In this document: positions 55,083-64,000 of the stretch, in pieces
How the letters are laid out: every line of letters starts with the position of its first letter
How positions within the stretch are numbered: the first letter of the stretch is position 1
Source of the DNA: Herbaspirillum sp.
Lineage (GTDB): Bacteria; Pseudomonadota; Gammaproteobacteria; Burkholderiales; Burkholderiaceae_D
NCBI RefSeq assembly: GCF_017744395.1
Contig: NZ_JAGIBI010000001.1
Span: 62,001 to 126,000, forward strand
Direction of reading: 5' to 3'
Length of the DNA stretch: 64,000 bases
Position numbers and translations under genes: made by a program
Notes under the pieces: generated by a model
Database searches by the model: none
What the model saw: only the letters and a program-made list of their open reading frames with translations
What the model was told of the DNA's origin: nothing

Positions 55083-55616
55083 TCAGCTCTTCGGTGCTGC
55101 TGCAGTCGCTGCCGGTGCGTTGGCGGCGGCTTGCTGCTCGACGTTCTTGCATTCGTTGGCCAGTTGCTGGCCCTTCTTGGAGTCCAGCAGCAGGCCCTTG
55201 GCCGGGATGCCGATCCACACCAGGCCGACCTTGCGGTTTTCGAAGCGGTTGGCGCCGGTGGTGGTTTCCACACGGGTCAGGCGGTGGATCCGCTTGTTCC
55301 AGCGGATGGCGATGTGCTTGTCGTCGGCCGCGTTCTTCCAGATGGTCAGCTTGTTGCCCAGTTCGCAGTTGAAGTCGGCGGAGAGGGTGCCGCCCAGTTC
55401 GGGTTCGCTGTCGTCGTCTTCGGCATCCGACGAGAACGGCATCTTGGCGGCCGGGGCGGCCGCTGCTGCTGCGGCAGCCTTCTTGGCCGGGGCCTTCTTC
55501 ACGACTTTCTTCTTGGCGGCGGTCTGCTCCTGGGCGTTTTGCGCCTGTGCAGAGGGCAGGCCGGCGGCGGCGAACAGGGCGCCGAGCAGGGCGATTGCGG
55601 TCAGTTGTTTTTTCAT
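55083..55616 (-). CDS. Secreted protein with a possible MliC-like domain
   Basis: The 177-residue product has a signal peptide (AIALLGALFAAAGLPSAQAQ), a Lys/Ala-rich linker, and a domain from about residue 80. That domain has FNCELGNKLTIW, a central TGANRFENRKVGLVWIG and a closing Cys in LANEC. The two cysteines and the C-x-x-G opening recall MliC/PliC lysozyme inhibitors, but this is a tentative pattern match. It starts 14 bp after the lyase stop, so it is probably in the mdh operon. Confidence 0.62.
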   Translation of the reverse strand: MKKQLTAIALLGALFAAAGLPSAQAQNAQEQTAAKKKVVKKAPAKKAAAAAAAAPAAKMPFSSDAEDDDSEPELGGTLSADFNCELGNKLTIWKNAADDKHIAIRWNKRIHRLTRVETTTGANRFENRKVGLVWIGIPAKGLLLDSKKGQQLANECKNVEQQAAANAPAATAAAPKS

Positions 55617-55630
55617 GGATGCGGGTTTGG

Positions 55631-56632
55631 TTACTGAGAAGTTGAAGGGGAATCGCCGGCGGCAAACCAGAGCGCCGCTTGCGGCGGCAGCGCCACGCCA
55701 GCGGCGTGGGCGCGTTGCAGGATGCACCAGAAATAGCGGTAGCTTGCCCGATCGTGCAGATTTCCTTCGTGCTGGATCGGTCCCCATTGCACTGCCTGGG
55801 CTTTGAGCAAAATTTGTGCCGCCTGGCCGGCTTCCTCGACGGAAGGCGACATGGCGTGCACGATCGGCCTGATCTGGTCCGGATGAATGCTCCACATCCG
55901 GGTATAGCCGAATTCCTGTGCCGCGCGTCGCGCATCGTCGGCGACGGCGGCGGGATTCTTGATGTCGGTCGTCACGTTGTGCGACGGCGTCTTGCCGTGC
56001 GCGTGGCAGGCGGCGGCGATTTCCAGCTTGGCGCGGCGCACCAGCGGATGGTCGAACTGGCCGGGAGAGCGCATCGCGGCGCCCGGAATCGCGCCGTAGT
56101 GCGCGGAGACGAAATCCATCACGCCGAAGGAGAGCGATTCGACCTGCGGCAGCGCCGCGATCTTCCACACGTCGGCCAGCGCGCCGTGGGTCTCGATCAG
56201 CACATGCAGCGGCAGCGCATGGCGCCCGGCCGCGAGGCAGGTGTTGTTGATGGTTTCCAGCGCATGCAGCACATCGTTGACGCCTTCGACCTTGGGCAGC
56301 ATCACGAAGGCCAGCTCGCGCGCCGCGGCCGAACAGATGATGGCGACGTCCTGCGCGAAGTGCGGGCTGCCGATGTCGTGCACGCGCACGCCGATGCGGC
56401 GGTGGCGGTTGTCGGGGCTCTTGACCAGCGAGGCGACCAGTTGCGCGTGTGCGGCTTCATTGCCGGCGCTGGCGCCATCCTCGCAGTCGAGCGTGATGTC
56501 GAATACGGGGCCGAGTTCCTGCTGCAGGGCGATCGATTTGCGCATCAGCTTTTCGGAGCCGGCGTAGTGATCGCAAACCGGAAGCGAAACCGGTTGCTGC
56601 GCACCTGGGAACAAGACCTGGGAGGGATGCAT
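55631..56632 (-). CDS. CitE/HpcH-type CoA ester lyase
   Basis: The 333-residue TIM-barrel protein belongs to the HpcH/HpaI aldolase and citrate lyase beta family. Key residues lie in TLDCEDG (metal-binding acidic pair), MLPKVEG, HVLIETHGAL and SFGVMDFVSAHYG. Family members cleave malyl-, citramalyl- or related CoA esters, and some act as thioesterases. No citrate lyase alpha or gamma genes are nearby. It lies 75 bp after mdh. Confidence 0.85.
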   Translation of the reverse strand: MHPSQVLFPGAQQPVSLPVCDHYAGSEKLMRKSIALQQELGPVFDITLDCEDGASAGNEAAHAQLVASLVKSPDNRHRRIGVRVHDIGSPHFAQDVAIICSAAARELAFVMLPKVEGVNDVLHALETINNTCLAAGRHALPLHVLIETHGALADVWKIAALPQVESLSFGVMDFVSAHYGAIPGAAMRSPGQFDHPLVRRAKLEIAAACHAHGKTPSHNVTTDIKNPAAVADDARRAAQEFGYTRMWSIHPDQIRPIVHAMSPSVEEAGQAAQILLKAQAVQWGPIQHEGNLHDRASYRYFWCILQRAHAAGVALPPQAALWFAAGDSPSTSQ

Positions 56633-56707
56633 TGCTGCGGAATGAATGGTTGTGTATTCAGTGAAAACTGCGCGGCGGCGGCAAGCCGCACGCCGCGCTT
56701 GAGTCGA

Positions 56708-57697
56708 TTAGCCGACCAGGTGCTTGACGCCTTCGCGCTCTTCCATCAGCTCCTTCAGGGTGATGTTGATGCGCTCTTGCGAGAATGCGTCGATTTCCAG
56801 GCCCTGGACGATCTTGTACTCGCCGTTTTCGGTGGTCACCGGGAAGCCGAACATGGTGCCTTCGGGGATGCCGTAGGAACCGTCGGACGGGATGCCCATG
56901 GTGGTCCACTTGCCGTTGGTGCCCAGCACCCAGTCACGCACGTGGTCGATGGCGGCGTTGGCAGCCGAAGCAGCCGACGACAGGCCGCGCGCTTCGATGA
57001 TCGCGGCGCCGCGCTTGCCGACGGTCGGCAGGAACACGTTGGCGTTCCATTCCTGGTCGTTGATGGTGTCCTTCACGGACTTGCCGTCAGCGGTGGCGAA
57101 GCGGTAGTCGGCGTACATGGTCGGCGAGTGGTTGCCCCACACGCACAGCTTCTCGATGGCCGAGACCGGCTTGCCGATCTTGGCGGCCACTTGCGACAGG
57201 GCGCGGTTGTGGTCCAGGCGCAGCATGGCGGTGAAGTTCTTGGCCGGCAGGTTGGGGGCCGACTTCATGGCGATGTAGGCGTTGGTGTTGGCGGGGTTGC
57301 CGACCACCAGCACCTTGACGTCGCGCGAAGCCACGGCGTCCAGTGCCTTGCCTTGCACGGTGAAGATCTGGGCGTTGGCTTCCAGCAGGTCCTTGCGTTC
57401 CATGCCGGGGCCGCGCGGACGGGCGCCGACCAGCAGGGCGATGTCGGCGTCCTTGAACGCGGTCATCGGGTCGCTGTGGGCGGTCACGCCGGCCAGCAGC
57501 GGGAATGCGCAGTCGTCGATTTCCATGATGACGCCCTTGAGCGCCTTCTGCGCTTTTTCATCAGGAATTTCCAGCAGTTGCAGGATGACCGGCTGGTCTT
57601 TGCCGAGCAGGTCGCCATTGGCGATGCGGAACAGCAGGGAGTAACCGATTTGACCGGCGGCGCCGGTGACGGCGACACGCTTTGGGGCTTTAGCCAT
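56708..57697 (-). CDS. mdh: Malate dehydrogenase
   Basis: The 329-residue NAD-dependent enzyme oxidises malate to oxaloacetate. [15 protein letters not shown] is the NAD loop, [14 protein letters not shown] carries substrate arginines, and LDHNRA and [12 protein letters not shown] supply the catalytic Asp and His. The sequence is of the cytosolic MDH type with the extended NAD loop typical of betaproteobacteria. It is the first gene of the minus-strand TCA set. Confidence 0.97.
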   Translation of the reverse strand: MAKAPKRVAVTGAAGQIGYSLLFRIANGDLLGKDQPVILQLLEIPDEKAQKALKGVIMEIDDCAFPLLAGVTAHSDPMTAFKDADIALLVGARPRGPGMERKDLLEANAQIFTVQGKALDAVASRDVKVLVVGNPANTNAYIAMKSAPNLPAKNFTAMLRLDHNRALSQVAAKIGKPVSAIEKLCVWGNHSPTMYADYRFATADGKSVKDTINDQEWNANVFLPTVGKRGAAIIEARGLSSAASAANAAIDHVRDWVLGTNGKWTTMGIPSDGSYGIPEGTMFGFPVTTENGEYKIVQGLEIDAFSQERINITLKELMEEREGVKHLVG

Positions 57698-58169
57698 GTG
57701 AATCTCCAAAAGAGGTGATGAAAAAAAGCATTCCGGACTGCATCGAAGCGCACGTTGCGGTTGCGTCGCGTCGAAAACCAGGCGCGGCGGGCCGTCTGCG
57801 GTTGCTTCACATTTGCGCAAATAACTTGTGCGAGTTCCTCGTATTCTTGCCAGACCGCCATGATACCGTCGAAAGCGCAGGGCGTCAGTCGCTTTCGCGC
57901 GGGCCATTGCCGGCTGCTCGAAAAGGGGCTGCATTCATGTCCGGCTCGCATAAAAATGCGGGGCGCCGGGTCGTTAAATGCAATCGATTCTCGTTATCGT
58001 TGGTGTGGCGGAAGTTCGCGTCACGCCTGCGTTGCGGCTTTTCAGGTTGCTCGCGAGTGTAGGCTCGCGAGGGGCGCATGTCAATCAATATCTTATGTCT
58101 TATATAAGACATATTATTGCATCATTTGTGCTGGACGCCGGAGTCGGTTTTGTGGTGAAATTCGGGGTT
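57698..58169. promoter_or_regulatory. Divergent regulatory region between mdh and gntR
   Basis: This 472-bp gap has no credible gene. It contains TTTGCGCAAA at 57812-57821, a 10-bp palindrome about 115 bp before mdh. GCTCGCGAG is repeated at 58049-58057 and 58063-58071. A 20-bp palindrome lies at 58094-58113, close to gntR. Base composition turns AT-rich at the gntR end. Confidence 0.55.
58094..58113. promoter_or_regulatory. 20-bp palindromic operator candidate before gntR
   Basis: TATGTCTTATATAAGACATA is a perfect palindrome ending 56 bp before the gntR start. The form, with GTCTTAT and ATAAGAC arms around an AT centre, suits a GntR-family dimer. No second copy was seen near mdh, acnA, sdhC or gltA within this window. 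Confidence 0.65.
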
Positions 58170-58955
58170 ATGAGCTCGATCCTGTCCAATTCGAACAACG
58201 GTGACGCGCAAGGCGTGGGATCGGGTGTCGCCAGTCCGGCCCCGACCTTCAGTCCGTTGTACCAGCAGATCAAGGCGCTCATCATGCAGCGCCTGGAAGC
58301 CGGCGAATGGAAGCCGGGCGAGCTTATCCCCAGCGAAGTCGAATTGGGCAGCCGTTTCAAGGTCAGCCAGGGAACGGTGCGCAAGGCCATCGACGAGCTG
58401 GCGGCCGAAAACCTGGTGGTGCGGCGCCAAGGCAAGGGCACTTTCGTCGCCACCCACCACGAAACGCAAGCGCAATTCCGCTTCCTCCGCCTGATGGCCG
58501 ACAGCGACGAGCCGCAGCGTCCGGAAAACAAGATCCTCGAAGTCAAGCGCGTGCGCGCGCCCGCCGAAGTGGCGCGGCAGCTGGATGTGAAGTCCGGCGA
58601 CTCGGTCATTTTCATCCGGCGGGTCAAATACTTTAACGGCGTTCCCATCATCCTCGAAGAAATCTGGCTCCCGGGCGCGATCTTCAAGGGGCTGACGGCC
58701 GAGCGCCTGGTGGAATATAAAGGGCCGTTGTACGGCCTGTTCGAGTCGGAATTCGGGACACGCATGATCCGCGCCGAGGAGCGCATTCGTGCCGTGGGGG
58801 CGGATCCGGAATCTGCGGAAATCCTGGGAGTTCCGCCCAACACGCCGTTGTTGAGTGTGGAGCGTGCCTCGTTTACCTATGGCGACAAGCCGGTGGAAAT
58901 GCGGCGCGGGCTGTATTTGACGACAAATCATCATTACCAGAGCGAATTGAGCTGA
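58170..58955 (+). CDS. GntR/HutC-family transcriptional regulator of the TCA region
   Basis: The 261-residue protein has a GntR winged helix (about 30-95: LYQQIKALIMQRLEAGEWKPGELIPSEVELG and VSQGTVRKAIDELAAENL) and a UTRA ligand-binding domain (about 110-255), which marks the HutC subfamily. It lies between mdh and sdhC, a position suggesting control of TCA genes. The palindrome just upstream suggests autoregulation. The ligand is unknown; a TCA intermediate is a guess. The ATG at 58170 was chosen over upstream in-frame starts that overlap the palindrome. Confidence 0.9.
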   Translation: MSSILSNSNNGDAQGVGSGVASPAPTFSPLYQQIKALIMQRLEAGEWKPGELIPSEVELGSRFKVSQGTVRKAIDELAAENLVVRRQGKGTFVATHHETQAQFRFLRLMADSDEPQRPENKILEVKRVRAPAEVARQLDVKSGDSVIFIRRVKYFNGVPIILEEIWLPGAIFKGLTAERLVEYKGPLYGLFESEFGTRMIRAEERIRAVGADPESAEILGVPPNTPLLSVERASFTYGDKPVEMRRGLYLTTNHHYQSELS

Positions 58956-59106
58956 CGTCTGGCCGGAGTGCCCGGTTTCGCGTCTCCTGGCGCGGGAATC
59001 GGGCGCGTCCTGTCCCTTTGTTGTGCTGCAAAGCGGAATAATGTTGGTGACGATTTGTAAAATCGGCGAAAATTGCAAGATTGTTTTAATCTGAGGAGAA
59101 CCTTGT

Positions 59107-59517
59107 ATGTCTGAAGCCGCTAAACCACAACGGCCGCAATTTCGTAACATACACCTTACCCAAATTGCCGGTTACCGTATGCCGCTGGCTGCCCTGGTGT
59201 CGATCATGCACCGTATCAGCGGGCTGTTCCTGTTCCTGATGCTGCCGTTTATCCTGTATCTGCTGGATAACAGCCTGCTCTCCGAGGGCACCTTCGCGCA
59301 CCTCAAAGGCTTCGCCTCCAACTGGTTCGTCAAGCTGGTCATCCTGGCCCTGTCCTGGGCTTACCTCCACCACTTCTGCGCCGGCATCCGCCACCTGATC
59401 ATGGATAACCATATCGGCCTGGACAAGGACAGCGCGCGCAAATCCTCGGCTACGGTCCTGGTCGTCAGCATCGCGCTGATGGTCCTGGTTGCATTGAAAC
59501 TGTTCGGAGCATTCTAA
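59107..59517 (+). CDS. sdhC: Succinate dehydrogenase cytochrome b556 subunit
   Basis: The 136-residue protein has three membrane helices and the SdhC opening PQFRNIHLTQI, YRMPLAALVSIMHRISGLFLF. His in HHFCAGIRHLIMDNHIG is the likely heme ligand. It anchors SdhAB and binds ubiquinone with SdhD. GAGGAG lies about 9 nt before the ATG. A small dyad, CGATTT and AAATCG at 59051-59065, lies in its leader. Confidence 0.95.
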   Translation: MSEAAKPQRPQFRNIHLTQIAGYRMPLAALVSIMHRISGLFLFLMLPFILYLLDNSLLSEGTFAHLKGFASNWFVKLVILALSWAYLHHFCAGIRHLIMDNHIGLDKDSARKSSATVLVVSIALMVLVALKLFGAF

Positions 59518-59519
59518 AA

Positions 59520-59888
59520 ATGGCTGATAACAACAATATCGGACCCAAGCGCCTCGTCGTCGGCGCCCACTACGGCCTGCGCGACTGGATCGCGCAGCGC
59601 GCCACCGCGGTCGTCATGGCGATCTACACCGTGATCCTGCTGGTGTGCTTCTTCACTTCCACGCACTTCAGCTACGAAGGCTGGGGCGCGCTGTTCTCGC
59701 ACCAATGGTTCAAGATCGCGACCTTCGCCGCGTTCATGGCGCTGTTCTTCCACGCCTGGATCGGTGTGCGCGATATCTGGATGGATTACGTCAAGCCGGT
59801 CGCCCTGCGCCTGGTCTTGCAAGTTGCCACGATCGTGTGGCTGATCGGTTGCGCAGGCTATGCCGCGCAGATTCTGTGGAGAATGTAA
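59520..59888 (+). CDS. sdhD: Succinate dehydrogenase membrane anchor subunit
   Basis: The 122-residue three-helix protein has GAHYGLRDWIAQRATAVVMAIYT and FHAWIGVRDIWMDYVKP, matching SdhD. The His and Asp in the latter segment are near the quinone and heme. It starts 2 bp after sdhC and ends 3 bp before sdhA, so the genes are tightly coupled. Confidence 0.94.
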   Translation: MADNNNIGPKRLVVGAHYGLRDWIAQRATAVVMAIYTVILLVCFFTSTHFSYEGWGALFSHQWFKIATFAAFMALFFHAWIGVRDIWMDYVKPVALRLVLQVATIVWLIGCAGYAAQILWRM

Positions 59889-59891
59889 ATC

Positions 59892-61670
59892 GTGGCTGCT
59901 ATCAAATCCACAATCACTACCCGCCGCTTTGACGCGGTCATCGTTGGCGCCGGCGGTTCCGGCATGCGCGCCTCCCTGCAACTGGCGGAAGCCGGCCTGA
60001 ACGTGGCCGTGCTGTCCAAGGTCTTCCCGACCCGCTCGCACACCGTGGCCGCGCAAGGCGGCATCGGCGCTTCGCTGGGCAACATGTCGGAAGACAACTG
60101 GTACTGGCACATGTTCGACACCGTCAAGGGCTCGGACTACCTGGGTGACCAGGACGCCATCGAATTCATGTGCCGCGAGGCGCCGAAGGCGGTCTACGAG
60201 CTGGAGCACTTCGGCATGCCGTTCGACCGCAACCCAGACGGCACCATCTACCAGCGTCCGTTCGGCGGCCATACCGCCAACTTCGGCGAAAAGCCGGTGC
60301 AGCGCGCCTGTGCCGCCGCCGACCGTACCGGTCACGCGCTGCTGCACACGCTGTACCAGCGTAACGTGCGCGCCAAGACCCACTTCTTCGTGGAGTGGAT
60401 GGCGCTGGACCTGATCCGCAACGAAGAGGGCGATGTCCTCGGCGTGACCGCGCTGGAAATGGAAACCGGCGAAATCATGATGCTGCACGCCAAGACCACC
60501 CTGTTCGCCACCGGCGGCGCAGGCCGTATCTGGGCCGCATCGACCAACGCCTTCATCAACACCGGCGACGGCATGGGTATGGCGGCACGCGCCGGCCTGC
60601 CGCTGCAGGACATGGAATTCTGGCAGTTCCATCCGACCGGCGTGGCCGGCGCGGGCGTGCTGATCACCGAAGGCGTGCGCGGCGAAGGCGGCATCCTGAT
60701 CAACAGCAACGGCGAGCGCTTCATGGAGCGTTACGCGCCGACCCTGAAGGACCTGGCGCCGCGCGACTTCGTCTCGCGTTCGATGGACCAGGAAATCAAG
60801 GAGGGTCGCGGCGTCGGCCCGCACAAGGACCACGTGCTGCTGGATCTGCGCCACATCGGCGCCGACACTATCAAGAAGCGCCTGCCGTCGATCCTGGAAA
60901 TCGCCCACAAGTTCGCCAACGTCGATGCGACCAAGGAACCGATCCCCGTCGTGCCGACCATCCACTACCAGATGGGCGGTATCCCGACCAACGTGCACGG
61001 CCAGGTGGTCGTGCCCAAGGGCGGTTCGATGAAGGAAGTGGTGCAGGGCATGTACGCCATCGGCGAATGCGCCTGCGTCTCGGTGCACGGCGCCAACCGC
61101 CTGGGCACCAACTCGCTGCTGGACCTGGTGGTGTTCGGCCGTGCCGCCGGCAACCATATCGTCGGTTCCAAGCTGCAGGACCAGAGCCACAAGCCGATCC
61201 CGGCCGGCGCGCTGGACCGCTCGCTGGAGCGCATCGCCCGCATGGAAAACAGCACCGGTTCCGAGCGCGTGCAGGACGTCGCCAACGACATCCGCGCCAC
61301 CATGCAGAAGTACTGCGGCGTGTTCCGCACCGATGCGCTGCTGCAGGAAGGCGTCAAGAAGATCATGGAGCTGGACGAGCGCCGCAAGCATGTCTCGTTC
61401 AAGGACAAGTCCAAGGTGTTCAACACCGCCCGCCAGGAAGCCCTGGAACTGGACAACCTGATCGAAACCGCCAAGGCCACCATCACGTCGGCCGCGGCTC
61501 GCAAGGAATCGCGCGGCGCCCACGCGCACAGCGACTACGAACACCGCGACGACGAGAACTGGCTCAAGCACACGCTGTGGTTCTCCGAGGGGAATCGTCT
61601 CGACTACAAGCCGGTCAACATGCAGCCACTGACCGTCGAGACATTTAAACCTAAAGCACGTACTTTCTAA
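59892..61670 (+). CDS. sdhA: Succinate dehydrogenase flavoprotein subunit
   Basis: The 592-residue flavoprotein oxidises succinate to fumarate. The FAD loop is VIVGAGGSGMRAS, and the covalent-flavin histidine is His50 in TRSHTVAAQGG. GERFMERYAPTLKDLAPRD and HGANRLGTNSLLDLVVFGR are diagnostic. The start is a GTG at 59892, the only start fitting the family N-terminus. Length matches E. coli SdhA. Confidence 0.97.
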   Translation: MAAIKSTITTRRFDAVIVGAGGSGMRASLQLAEAGLNVAVLSKVFPTRSHTVAAQGGIGASLGNMSEDNWYWHMFDTVKGSDYLGDQDAIEFMCREAPKAVYELEHFGMPFDRNPDGTIYQRPFGGHTANFGEKPVQRACAAADRTGHALLHTLYQRNVRAKTHFFVEWMALDLIRNEEGDVLGVTALEMETGEIMMLHAKTTLFATGGAGRIWAASTNAFINTGDGMGMAARAGLPLQDMEFWQFHPTGVAGAGVLITEGVRGEGGILINSNGERFMERYAPTLKDLAPRDFVSRSMDQEIKEGRGVGPHKDHVLLDLRHIGADTIKKRLPSILEIAHKFANVDATKEPIPVVPTIHYQMGGIPTNVHGQVVVPKGGSMKEVVQGMYAIGECACVSVHGANRLGTNSLLDLVVFGRAAGNHIVGSKLQDQSHKPIPAGALDRSLERIARMENSTGSERVQDVANDIRATMQKYCGVFRTDALLQEGVKKIMELDERRKHVSFKDKSKVFNTARQEALELDNLIETAKATITSAAARKESRGAHAHSDYEHRDDENWLKHTLWFSEGNRLDYKPVNMQPLTVETFKPKARTF

Positions 61671-61681
61671 GAGGTCGCAAC

Positions 61682-62392
61682 ATGACTCGCACTTTGAAAT
61701 TCAAAATCTACCGTTACGATCCGGACAAGGACGAGAAGCCGTACATGCAGGACCTGACGGTCGAACTGAAGCCGACCGACAAGATGCTGCTCGACGCGCT
61801 GCAACGCATCAAGGCCGACGTGGACGACTCGCTGGCGCTGCGCCGCTCGTGCCGCGAAGGCGTGTGCGGTTCGGACGCGATGAACATCAACGGCAAGAAC
61901 GGCCTGGCGTGCATCACCAACCTGAACGAGCTGACCGAACCCATCGTTCTGAAGCCGCTGCCCGGCCTGCCGGTCATCCGCGACCTGATCGTCGACATGA
62001 CCAACTTCTTCAAGCAGTACGACTCGATCAAGCCGTACCTGATCAACGACAGCATCCCGCCCGAGAAGGAGCGCCTGCAGTCGCCCGAGCAGCGTGAAGA
62101 ACTGGATGGCGTGTACGAGTGCATCCTGTGCGCCTGCTGCTCGACTTCCTGCCCGTCGTTCTGGTGGAACCCGGACAAGTTCGTCGGCCCGGCCGGCCTG
62201 CTGCAGGCCTACCGCTTCATCGCCGACAGCCGCGACGAAGCCACCGGCGCCCGCCTGGACAACCTGGAAGACCCGTACCGCCTGTTCCGCTGCCGTTCCA
62301 TCATGAACTGCGTCGACGTCTGCCCGAAGGGTCTGAACCCCAACGCGGCCATCGGCAAGATCAAGGAACTGATGGTGCGCCGCGCGGTGTAA
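61682..62392 (+). CDS. sdhB: Succinate dehydrogenase iron-sulfur subunit
   Basis: The 236-residue protein carries three clusters. SCREGVCGSDAMNINGKNGLAC binds [2Fe-2S]. CILCACCSTSCP and CRSIMNCVDVCPKG bind the [4Fe-4S] and [3Fe-4S] clusters and pass electrons to quinone. It starts 11 bp after sdhA. A perfect hairpin follows its stop before sdhE. Confidence 0.97.
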   Translation: MTRTLKFKIYRYDPDKDEKPYMQDLTVELKPTDKMLLDALQRIKADVDDSLALRRSCREGVCGSDAMNINGKNGLACITNLNELTEPIVLKPLPGLPVIRDLIVDMTNFFKQYDSIKPYLINDSIPPEKERLQSPEQREELDGVYECILCACCSTSCPSFWWNPDKFVGPAGLLQAYRFIADSRDEATGARLDNLEDPYRLFRCRSIMNCVDVCPKGLNPNAAIGKIKELMVRRAV

Positions 62393-62420
62393 GCGCGCAG
62401 TTGTAGCATTGCAAGAGCAA

Positions 62421-62444
62421 GCGGACCGCCTGCGGGCGGTCCGC
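62421..62444. other. Perfect hairpin between sdhB and sdhE
   Basis: GCGGACCGCC (62421-62430) and GGCGGTCCGC (62435-62444) pair perfectly around TGCG. No T run follows. It may stabilise the sdhCDAB message or set lower expression of sdhE and gltA. Confidence 0.6.
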
Positions 62445-62561
62445 AGCGGGAAGCGGGCAGGGCAAGGCAGGTCTGGCCAAGCCCCGGAACCTCCCGCCGC
62501 CGGCCCGGAACGCCGGAATTCGGTAGTATCAGAAACTGAAAGATTTGAAGTGAGCGAGTTC

Positions 62562-62831
62562 ATGACTGAACGTCACCAGGATGATCCGGCAAAGCGCGCG
62601 CGCTTGCGCTGGCGGGCACGCCGGGGCCTGCTGGAGAACGACCTGATCCTGACCCGCTATCTCGACGCCAACGAGGCGCGGATGAGCGACGAAGAGGTCG
62701 ATGCGTTTTCGCGGTTGATGGACCTGACCGACAACGACCTGATGGACTTGCTGCTGGCTCGCAAGGAGCCGGAGGCGGCAGTCGACCTGCCGCACGTGCA
62801 TGCGTTGTTGAAGAAACTTCGTACGGCCTGA
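62562..62831 (+). CDS. sdhE: FAD assembly factor SdhE
   Basis: The 89-residue protein has the SdhE RGxxE motif in [13 protein letters not shown]. The family promotes covalent flavin attachment to SdhA. The ATG at 62562 gives a length like that of E. coli SdhE; an upstream in-frame GTG at 62550 would add four residues. It is separated from sdhB by 169 bp and from gltA by 148 bp. Confidence 0.93.
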   Translation: MTERHQDDPAKRARLRWRARRGLLENDLILTRYLDANEARMSDEEVDAFSRLMDLTDNDLMDLLLARKEPEAAVDLPHVHALLKKLRTA

Positions 62832-62979
62832 TTTTGCGCCTGGCCACAAGCCAGACGGATTTTGCTCGAACGCGGCCTGTTTTGTTCACGCCACCCGGCG
62901 CATCGGATCACGGATGTCGCCAGGCAGTGCGGCCGCGGTTTTGATTAACGGTTTCACCATCCCAGCAAAAGGAACAGCT

Positions 62980-64000
<1,021 letters not shown>

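Noticed and set aside
58049-58071. Twin GCTCGCGAG elements as a GntR operator
   Set aside because: They are GC-rich and unlike the AT-centred form; the 20-bp palindrome nearby is a better candidate.

Overview
The window is high-GC, gene-dense chromosomal DNA from a betaproteobacterium, most likely Oxalobacteraceae and probably Herbaspirillum or a close relative. This is inferred from gene content and order: a class I PHA locus phaC-phaB-phaR, a flhDC-motAB-cheYAW motility block, DUF2863, a GntR-sdhCDAB-sdhE-gltA block facing mdh-lyase-acnA, and many LysR regulators. No rRNA, tRNA, CRISPR array, insertion sequence or prophage was seen.

Layout. Positions 1-2030 hold the start of a degradative HMG-CoA reductase gene divergent from a MocR regulator, with a dyad between them. 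Positions 2209-7941 hold a chemoreceptor, an exported serine hydrolase, a LysR regulator and malate synthase. Positions 8049-14730 are an accessory block: a LysR regulator divergent from pirin, isochorismatase-family hydrolase, XapX, amidohydrolase, DoxX, YoaK-like and TMEM175-like genes. Positions 14820-21941 are housekeeping: a cold-shock protein, ispD-ispF, mfd, serB, a small membrane protein and a MaoC hydratase. Positions 22179-29910 hold a PAS/GGDEF cyclase, a Nu-class GST, an aminotransferase, a PIN protein next to a winged-helix-like protein, a second chemoreceptor and yaaA. Positions 29997-34950 hold bamD, rluD-pgeF and a LysR/TauE divergent pair.

Positions 35060-42240 hold the PHA genes, rimO with an overlapping secreted-protein gene, and a cystathionine beta-lyase-type enzyme. 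Positions 42832-50634 form a co-directional motility block: flhD, flhC, a membrane-anchored methyltransferase, motA, motB, a small protein carrying a CheZ-like motif, cheY, cheA and cheW. After DUF2863, positions 52223-64000 are a TCA-cycle region. On the minus strand run mdh, a CitE-like CoA lyase, a possible lysozyme-inhibitor-like secreted protein and acnA. On the plus strand run a GntR regulator, sdhCDAB, sdhE and the start of gltA.

The observations most worth a second look are an exact 18-residue repeat in the CheA linker, the CheZ-like motif protein just before cheY, a pirin with glutamines at two metal-ligand positions, a Cys/His-rich tail on the amidohydrolase, a 20-bp palindrome before the TCA GntR gene, and a dyad between mvaA and the MocR gene. 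All families were recognised by reading sequence; no searches were run.
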